NCBI GenBank assembly: GCA_035362835.1
Contig: DAOSDY010000001.1
Coordinates: 992,001-1,056,000, forward strand
Direction: 5' to 3'
DNA from: Melioribacteraceae bacterium
GTDB lineage: Bacteria; Bacteroidota; Ignavibacteria; Ignavibacteriales; Melioribacteraceae
Length of the DNA stretch: 64,000 nt
Position numbers and translations under genes: made by a program. This document shows, one piece after another, positions 61,711 through 64,000 of this stretch (its first letter is position 1; the number at the start of each line of letters is the position of its first letter). The notes beneath the pieces are model-generated. The model was given only the letters and a program-made list of their open reading frames with translations, had not been told where the DNA came from and did not search any database.

Positions 61711-61899
61711 TTACTCCTCTTTTTCCTTCTGGGATAATTTTCTAAACGCGAATTTTACAACAAGTATCGACCCCGCCATGCAGATAAAGTAGACGGAACT
61801 CAACTTTGTGAAATATTCGGTTTCTTTTAAGGTGAAATAGGTAGCTCCGATTGCTATTATCCAGAGAAGTGCAATAGCATAAATGGCAATGCGCACCAT
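61711..61899 (-). CDS. Small two-helix membrane protein
   Basis: The 62-residue protein has two membrane helices (about 4-24 and 33-52) and a lysine/glutamate-rich tail (KLSQKEKEE). No family is recognised. The GGGGG ribosome-binding site and place 7 bases before the DinB gene suggest a real gene in the same operon. Confidence 0.6.
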   Translation of the reverse strand: MVRIAIYAIALLWIIAIGATYFTLKETEYFTKLSSVYFICMAGSILVVKFAFRKLSQKEKEE

Positions 61900-62007
61900 A
61901 ATAAACCCCCTGATTTTTTGAACTACTAATGAATTCTTTTTATTAAAGAATTGTTGTTAAATTAACCAAAGAAAATTTCCATATCAAAAATAATTTGAGG
62001 GATTAAA

Positions 62008-62916
62008 ATGAAACTGACCCGTAAAGATTTTTTAAAAACAGGGGCTTTATTTACCGGTGGTCTTTTATTGCCGGGTTTCAAATTTTTCAATCCTTTCCAG
62101 GAGCAGTCTTATAAATTCACAACTATTAGAAATAATATCGGCATTTTTACCGAGCGGGGAGGAACAATCGGATGGTATGCTTCAAACGACGGTCTTGTTG
62201 TAATCGATTCACAGTATCCGGAGACCGCGAAGAATCTTTTAGAGGGCCTGAAACAGAGATCCCCCCGCAAGATCGACATTCTGTTCAATACACATCATCA
62301 CGGAGACCATACCGCGGGAAATCTATTCCTGAAAGATTATGCCAATAAAATTGTTGCACACGAAAACTGCAAAGCACTCCAGGAGAAAAATTACGGCGGC
62401 AATCCCGAAAAGCCGCAGGTATATCCATCAGCAATATTTACAAGCACCTGGGGCGAAGATATTGGCAAAGAGAAAGTTGTTGCAAGATATTTTGGTCCTG
62501 CTCATACAGGCGGTGATTCAGTCGTTCATTTCGAGAAATCAAACATTGCCCACATGGGTGATCTCGTCTTCAATAAAACTTTTCCGTTCATCGATCCAAA
62601 CGGGGGCGGTTCAATTCAACAATGGGCTGTTACTCTGGAAAAGATTCTTAAATACTACGATAACGATACCACGTTTATTTTCGGCCATTCAATAGCTGAT
62701 GAATTTCTCATCGGTTCAAAGAAAGACGTATCGAATATGAGAGATTACCTAACCTCTCTGATTGAATTTGTTTCCGGGGAAATAAAAAAGGGAGGATCAA
62801 AAGAGGAAATTGCCGCAGCCGCTTCTATACCGGGATTTGAAGAAATGAAAGAGAGGTGGCAGGGAGCGCGTAAAATGAATCTAGAACGCGCTTATGACGA
62901 ACTCTCCTCTAAGTGA
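62008..62916 (+). CDS. Exported metallo-beta-lactamase-fold hydrolase
   Basis: This 302-residue protein has a Tat-like start (LTRKDFLKTGALFTGGLLLPG; KR in place of RR weakens it) and the metal motif THHHGDHTAGN (about residues 95-105), GPAHTGGDSV and MGDLVF for further ligands, and GHSIAD near 230. It is a periplasmic zinc hydrolase of unknown substrate. GAGGGAT precedes the ATG. Confidence 0.88.
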   Translation: MKLTRKDFLKTGALFTGGLLLPGFKFFNPFQEQSYKFTTIRNNIGIFTERGGTIGWYASNDGLVVIDSQYPETAKNLLEGLKQRSPRKIDILFNTHHHGDHTAGNLFLKDYANKIVAHENCKALQEKNYGGNPEKPQVYPSAIFTSTWGEDIGKEKVVARYFGPAHTGGDSVVHFEKSNIAHMGDLVFNKTFPFIDPNGGGSIQQWAVTLEKILKYYDNDTTFIFGHSIADEFLIGSKKDVSNMRDYLTSLIEFVSGEIKKGGSKEEIAAAASIPGFEEMKERWQGARKMNLERAYDELSSK

Positions 62917-62928
62917 TTTAAATAGACT

Positions 62929-62949
62929 CCATCCCTGTCCGGGGGATGG
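62929..62949 (+). terminator. Terminator of the metallo-beta-lactamase gene
   Basis: CCATCCC pairs with GGGATGG around a 7-base loop, followed by GGTTTATTCTTTCTTTTT on the plus strand. It sits next to the stop codon of the convergent small gene at 62953-63090. Confidence 0.7.
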
Positions 62950-62952
62950 GGT

Positions 62953-63090
62953 TTATTCTTTCTTTTTCTGATATCCGAAAAAGCTGAATAGCCCGAAGAG
63001 CCCGAATAATCCGTAAAAGAATTCAGAGCCTTCGTTCATTCCAAGAAATCCTAAAAAGCCAAGGAATCCGAGTAATCCAAGATTTCTCAT
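62953..63090 (-). CDS. Glycine-periodic hydrophobic microprotein (45 residues)
   Basis: An ATG with a GAAGAGGGAAAT leader opens 45 codons. Residues 4-17 repeat leucine/phenylalanine pairs every third residue around glycine (LGLLGFLGFLGFLG), a short polar link (MNEGSEFF) follows, and a second glycine-periodic block (YGLFGLFGLFSFFG, residues 26-39) ends in a basic tail (QKKKE). The two blocks could form two short membrane helices. Similar glycine-periodic short proteins exist in other bacteria, but I cannot name a family with certainty. The gene is below the usual size cut-off for gene callers. Confidence 0.6.
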   Translation of the reverse strand: MRNLGLLGFLGFLGFLGMNEGSEFFYGLFGLFGLFSFFGYQKKKE

Positions 63091-63123
63091 ATTTCCCTCT
63101 TCGCTGGTTATCTATTTTAATAT

Positions 63124-63321
63124 TTAACGAGGCTTTTCATTTCGGCTTTCATTCAACACTAACTGCTGTACCGTTCTTTCAATTTTTATTTTGAGAATCA
63201 TATTTTCTTTGGTCTGCGGCTCATTTTTAATCTGTCTCGATTTCCCTTTCTGTCCGAGCGCTATGCTGCTGAAAAGTAGAATAATAATGATGGCGAGGAT
63301 AAGAATAATTAATCGTTTCAT
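63124..63321 (-). CDS. Small exported protein of unknown function
   Basis: The 65-residue protein has a clear signal peptide (residues 1-23, ending SIALG) and a highly charged mature part (QKGKSRQIKNEPQTKENMIL...) with no cysteine and no motif that I recognise. The AGGTGAG ribosome-binding site is good. It follows no other gene closely, and the microprotein gene lies 33 bases downstream on the same strand. Confidence 0.55.
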   Translation of the reverse strand: MKRLIILILAIIIILLFSSIALGQKGKSRQIKNEPQTKENMILKIKIERTVQQLVLNESRNEKPR

Positions 63322-63496
63322 TTTCTCACCTCGTAAAACATTCTATTTAACTACTAGAACAGAAGGACTGAAAAGGAAGGAATAATAGTATGTAAATTGA
63401 ACCGAAGAAAAGTTAGTTAATTAAAAAACAAACGTCAACGAACCCGATGTTTCAATGAGGGTTTGAATTAAAATTGCTGATCGGGGAGAGAAAAAC

Positions 63497-63519
63497 GGCG
63501 GAGCTGGTAGAGCCCCGCC
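63497..63519 (-). terminator. Terminator of the peroxiredoxin gene
   Basis: A stem of GGCGG-GCT pairing with AGC-CCGCC, with a short loop, is followed by GTTTTTC on the minus strand, 9 bases after the stop. Confidence 0.75.
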
Positions 63520-63528
63520 ATAAACAAA

Positions 63529-64000
63529 TTACTTCTTTAGAATTGTTTTAAGGACTTTCTCTTTGCTTAACTCTTTTGTACAGAAGAACCAGTCATAACA
63601 TTTCATATCCTCTTTGCCTTCCATTCTGTTCTTTGCTGTACCGCAAGAGCCCGCCGGAGGGACAATAACATCGTCGCCCGGTCTCCAGTCTGCCGGGGTA
63701 GCAATGTTAAATTCATCGGCCGTTTGAAGAGCAACTAAAACGCGGTAAAGTTCATCGAAATTTCTTCCGAGGCTTAGTGGATAATAAATTATGGTTCTGA
63801 TAATTCCTTTCGGATCAATAACAAAAACTGCGCGGACCGCTTTAGTGTTGCTTTCGCCTGGCTGAATCATTCCGTATTTCTTAGCAACCTCCATTGTAAT
63901 GTCTTCTATCAAAGGAAATGTTACTTCGATATTCTTCATTCCTTTGTATTCGATCTTCTCTTTAATTGTGCGGAGCCATGCGATGTGGCTGTAAAGTCCG
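63529..64000 (-). CDS. Prx6-type peroxiredoxin (partial, runs off the right edge)
   Basis: The N-terminal end, with the peroxidatic cysteine, lies outside the window. The frame stays open to the edge; the first visible residues are GLYSHIAWLRTIKEKI, followed by the segment with FPLIED and IDPKGIIRTIIYYPLSLGRN. The visible part matches the Prx6/AhpC2 type with a long C-terminal domain. Near the C-terminus CYDWFFC holds two cysteines like those of archaeal hexadecameric peroxiredoxins, so a resolving disulfide is possible. It reduces hydrogen peroxide and organic peroxides. A frame start at an internal ATG (63939) is only the window-limited opening. Confidence 0.93.
   Translation of the reverse strand, partial: GLYSHIAWLRTIKEKIEYKGMKNIEVTFPLIEDITMEVAKKYGMIQPGESNTKAVRAVFVIDPKGIIRTIIYYPLSLGRNFDELYRVLVALQTADEFNIATPADWRPGDDVIVPPAGSCGTAKNRMEGKEDMKCYDWFFCTKELSKEKVLKTILKK

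Noticed and set aside
1..64000. tRNA, rRNA or CRISPR array
   Set aside because: All gaps larger than 70 bases were read for cloverleaf-like or regularly repeated sequence, and none was recognised. A tRNAscan or CRISPR search would settle it.

Overview
The window looks like a chromosome segment from the Ignavibacteria/Melioribacter side of the Bacteroidota-Chlorobi group. The clues are a kelch protein with the Ignavibacteria-style C-terminal sorting domain of the type IX secretion system (LYPNYPNPFNPST), a Tat-type NapA with a tetraheme NapM-like partner, a clade II nos cluster, many outer-membrane barrels ending in F, and two promoters that fit the Bacteroidota TTG-N20-TAnnTTTr pattern. No rRNA, tRNA, CRISPR array or intact mobile element was recognised.

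Positions 1-25000 form a dense nitrogen-respiration island. On the minus strand there are a nap cluster (porin, napM-like, napA, napD, napG-like), a soluble PAS kinase with a sigma-54 response regulator, a Rieske/cytochrome b operon whose third gene is an octaheme hydroxylamine-oxidoreductase-like cytochrome instead of cytochrome c1, and an nrf operon (NapH-like polyferredoxin, nrfH, nrfA). Divergently on the plus strand runs a clade II nos operon: RIC-type repair protein, lipoprotein cytochrome c, nosZ, NosB-like, nosL, nosD, nosF, nosY, and a two-cluster ferredoxin protein. An Rrf2 regulator with NsrR/IscR-type cysteines follows nearby. Taken together the genes encode nitrate to nitrite to ammonium reduction plus N2O reduction. 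No NO-forming nitrite reductase or NO reductase is present. Candidate sigma-54 promoters lie before the nap porin and before the Rieske gene, on either side of the two-component system. Both napA and nosZ are followed by a strong intercistronic hairpin.

Positions 25000-31400 hold envelope and cell-surface genes: a small barrel, an RlpA-like protein, a TonB-dependent receptor, a glycosyltransferase paired with a DUF4922 protein, and SpoVG.

Positions 31700-46100 are rich in signalling. One operon has a PAS kinase, a sigma-54 regulator, a STAS protein and a receiver-PP2C phosphatase. It is followed by an MFS transporter, a U32 protein and a second STAS protein. A second minus-strand operon holds a lipoprotein, a GAF sigma-54 activator, a membrane Ser/Thr kinase with PEGA domains, a secreted kelch protein and a DUF5683-like protein.

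Positions 46100-64000 are mostly housekeeping and accessory genes: PhzF, DUF84 nucleotidase, esterase, PHP phosphoesterase, PPK2, GNAT, a Gfo/Idh/MocA oxidoreductase, an S9 peptidase, transglutaminase-TPR, an operon of unknown function at 58119-60294, arylamine N-acetyltransferase, DinB, a metallo-beta-lactamase fold protein, a glycine-periodic microprotein at 62953-63090, and a Prx6-type peroxiredoxin cut by the window end.
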